Assembly (NCBI GenBank): GCA_001599815.1
Contig: BCIA01000004.1
Span: 1,614,862-1,678,861, forward strand
Direction: 5' to 3'
DNA: 64,000 nt
Source of the DNA: Furcasterigmium furcatum
Lineage: Eukaryota; Ascomycota; Sordariomycetes; Glomerellales; Plectosphaerellaceae
In this document: positions 63,901 through 64,000 of the stretch, piece by piece
How positions within the stretch are numbered: position 1 is the first letter of the stretch
Layout of the letters: each line of letters begins with the position of its first letter
Notes under the pieces: generated by a model
What the model was told of the DNA's origin: nothing
The model's input: only the letters and a program-made list of their open reading frames with translations
The model's database searches: none
Made by a program: the position numbers and the translations under genes

Positions 63901-64000
63901 CTTCGGGGTCCCTCTGGCGAGCTTCGGGGCGCTCAGGTGCCAGATGGTGTTTCCCCTGCCGTCGGTCTGCCGGGGATCGATGCCGCGGCCGACGAGGAAA
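60907..64000 (-). CDS. Large ankyrin-repeat protein (partial, N-terminus outside window)
   Basis: The frame is open from the window end to TAA at 60907, at least 1030 residues, with no intron needed. Ankyrin repeats cover most of it: NNGVTPLHIAS, SEGLTVLHLAARS, SLDRPALYYACASGRPETVQMLLDAGASVNA, DERGVTPLAAALESIEG, RGRTVLHLIAS, NSGMTVLHHMLR, NQGRTPLHAALDGS and the terminal KQHRTPLDVTAATGREEILALF. Between the repeats are long insertions, acidic near 62050-62200. A start lies beyond 64000. Whether a NACHT, HET or other N-terminal domain precedes the repeats cannot be seen. Such proteins are abundant and fast-evolving in moulds, often as recognition or scaffold modules. Confidence 0.9.
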   Translation of the reverse strand, partial: FLVGRGIDPRQTDGRGNTIWHLSAPKLARGTPKNELVSELVSMNLDPQKANNAGETPMHVIVKFDPSPFGPCNSVSNSRRGTNEDDPCFFDHFIGLCKGTGSSIIDCVDNNGVTPLHIASTFSEYLTRRLLEEGANIGRQTSEGLTVLHLAARSRQTNVLGLLLAWLKSSSGAVTLSDLINTRDSLDRPALYYACASGRPETVQMLLDAGASVNASSYAGSPWQGCVALQDEEKNAKWRWCPGVYDLLNEPDAAGVLISDTRRTKLYPNRGSYYQSERLIFVEQRLDEIVELLAQYGGGGQHLDQALASAVETKFDHATECLLRARENLDANGPYVLDEETSARLLSRTLAPGKPSRYGDSVTTIILAERQYWLLKSELLQNPSDEILHRLVIGGFAKLLDQLASREDGYGLPAGDGSAHTQTFLVAACRHARWNMNVVRLLVEKLRVDLNAGTFANIQGQQGKSPTALHVLVRGGRWWQVEEALPYLLARGADTEARDERGVTPLAAALESIEGAHFSRKAVETLLQFGADPNAADSLGKSCLTITVGNSDIYQLLVRHGATVSPSTMVDIVMRRDVSLLKASLASGVDPNMRKIPKMVPETELLDRGEDIWEERGSDPSDDLEHYPLELVVRNAPMEMMAPMEDGEDKPSERMLKLLLDHGGNPSARYETTTVMHRLLDLSHDGLNGKPWLLDMLLKSPRLDLEARDARGRTVLHLIASQRLPEFVGEGATTQVLLDAGADVRARDNSGMTVLHHMLRRDYSPFYYGKPEGKNPDISRVIEAAPELIHSVDNQGRTPLHAALDGSIVSREDLFAVIEAGSDISSSVESTGDTVLHLLFRGPWIVELDGEVRVGETSHYRHRDRPRPGSDGDDDDNLGSSEQKDESILQRLLAKGSLDVNARNKQGKTPIFGLFENDNVSAEVVPSSNERRSRFYNEETAEKRISLEREELIWKFLDDLGVDWTATSETGATLLHAVAEAGEMNSKRRVKRFEFLVGKGLDVMKEDKQHRTPLDVTAATGREEILALFK

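Noticed and set aside
1..64000. tRNA, rRNA, CRISPR arrays, telomeric repeats, intact transposons
   Set aside because: I looked for B-box-like GGTTCGA words, regularly spaced repeats, TTAGGG arrays and transposase or reverse-transcriptase motifs by eye and found none convincing. A tRNAscan or repeat search could overturn this.

Overview
The window is nuclear DNA of a filamentous ascomycete (Pezizomycotina, probably Sordariomycetes; the class is an inference). Genes are interrupted by short GT-AG introns of about 45-115 bp with CTAAC-like branch points, starts sit in fungal Kozak contexts, and the families are typical of moulds: Zn2Cys6 regulators, a HET-domain protein, RON1-like NDT80, M35 and M43 metalloproteases and a CVNH lectin. 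I assembled exons by hand from reading frame and splice consensus, so boundaries are models without transcript support.

Layout. 1-4770 is an N-acetylglucosamine catabolic cluster: an NDT80/RON1-type regulator (cut by the window start), GlcNAc-6-phosphate deacetylase and glucosamine-6-phosphate deaminase. The last two are divergent, and their shared promoter carries three copies of GGGTCACT. 5317-15000 is a loose region of small membrane or secreted proteins (a cysteine protein, a CVNH protein, a 323-residue orphan), a secreted nitrilase with clustered GATA sites upstream, and a TPR-like protein. 15774-16239 is the decayed tail of an UNC93-like transporter.

16374-24745 is the most unusual part: four adjacent coiled-coil proteins of one architecture arranged as two divergent pairs. 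Three carry an AIG1/septin-like P-loop GTPase domain. The fourth lacks it and has two transmembrane segments. I know of no described system with this layout.

25937-35505 holds an M35 deuterolysin, a HET-domain protein, a decayed zinc alcohol dehydrogenase, an M14 carboxypeptidase interrupted by a nonsense codon, and an orphan. 36856-47256 looks like a catabolic cluster: medium-chain reductase, Zn2Cys6 regulator, type II 3-dehydroquinase, Gfo/Idh/MocA oxidoreductase, short-chain dehydrogenase and a JEN-type carboxylate transporter. Uptake and oxidation of a quinate-like cyclic acid feeding the dehydroquinase is the simplest reading. 48033-51048 is a C2H2 regulator with two 9-bp inverted repeats upstream.

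51642-64000 holds an SRPK-like kinase, a cysteine-rich secreted protein, an M43 metalloprotease whose signal peptide is out of frame with its ATG, a GPI-anchored-type protein, a Thr-rich secreted protein, and a long ankyrin-repeat protein cut by the window end. I saw no tRNA, rRNA, CRISPR array or intact transposon. Four damaged genes lie here, so either the region is decaying or the assembly has small errors.
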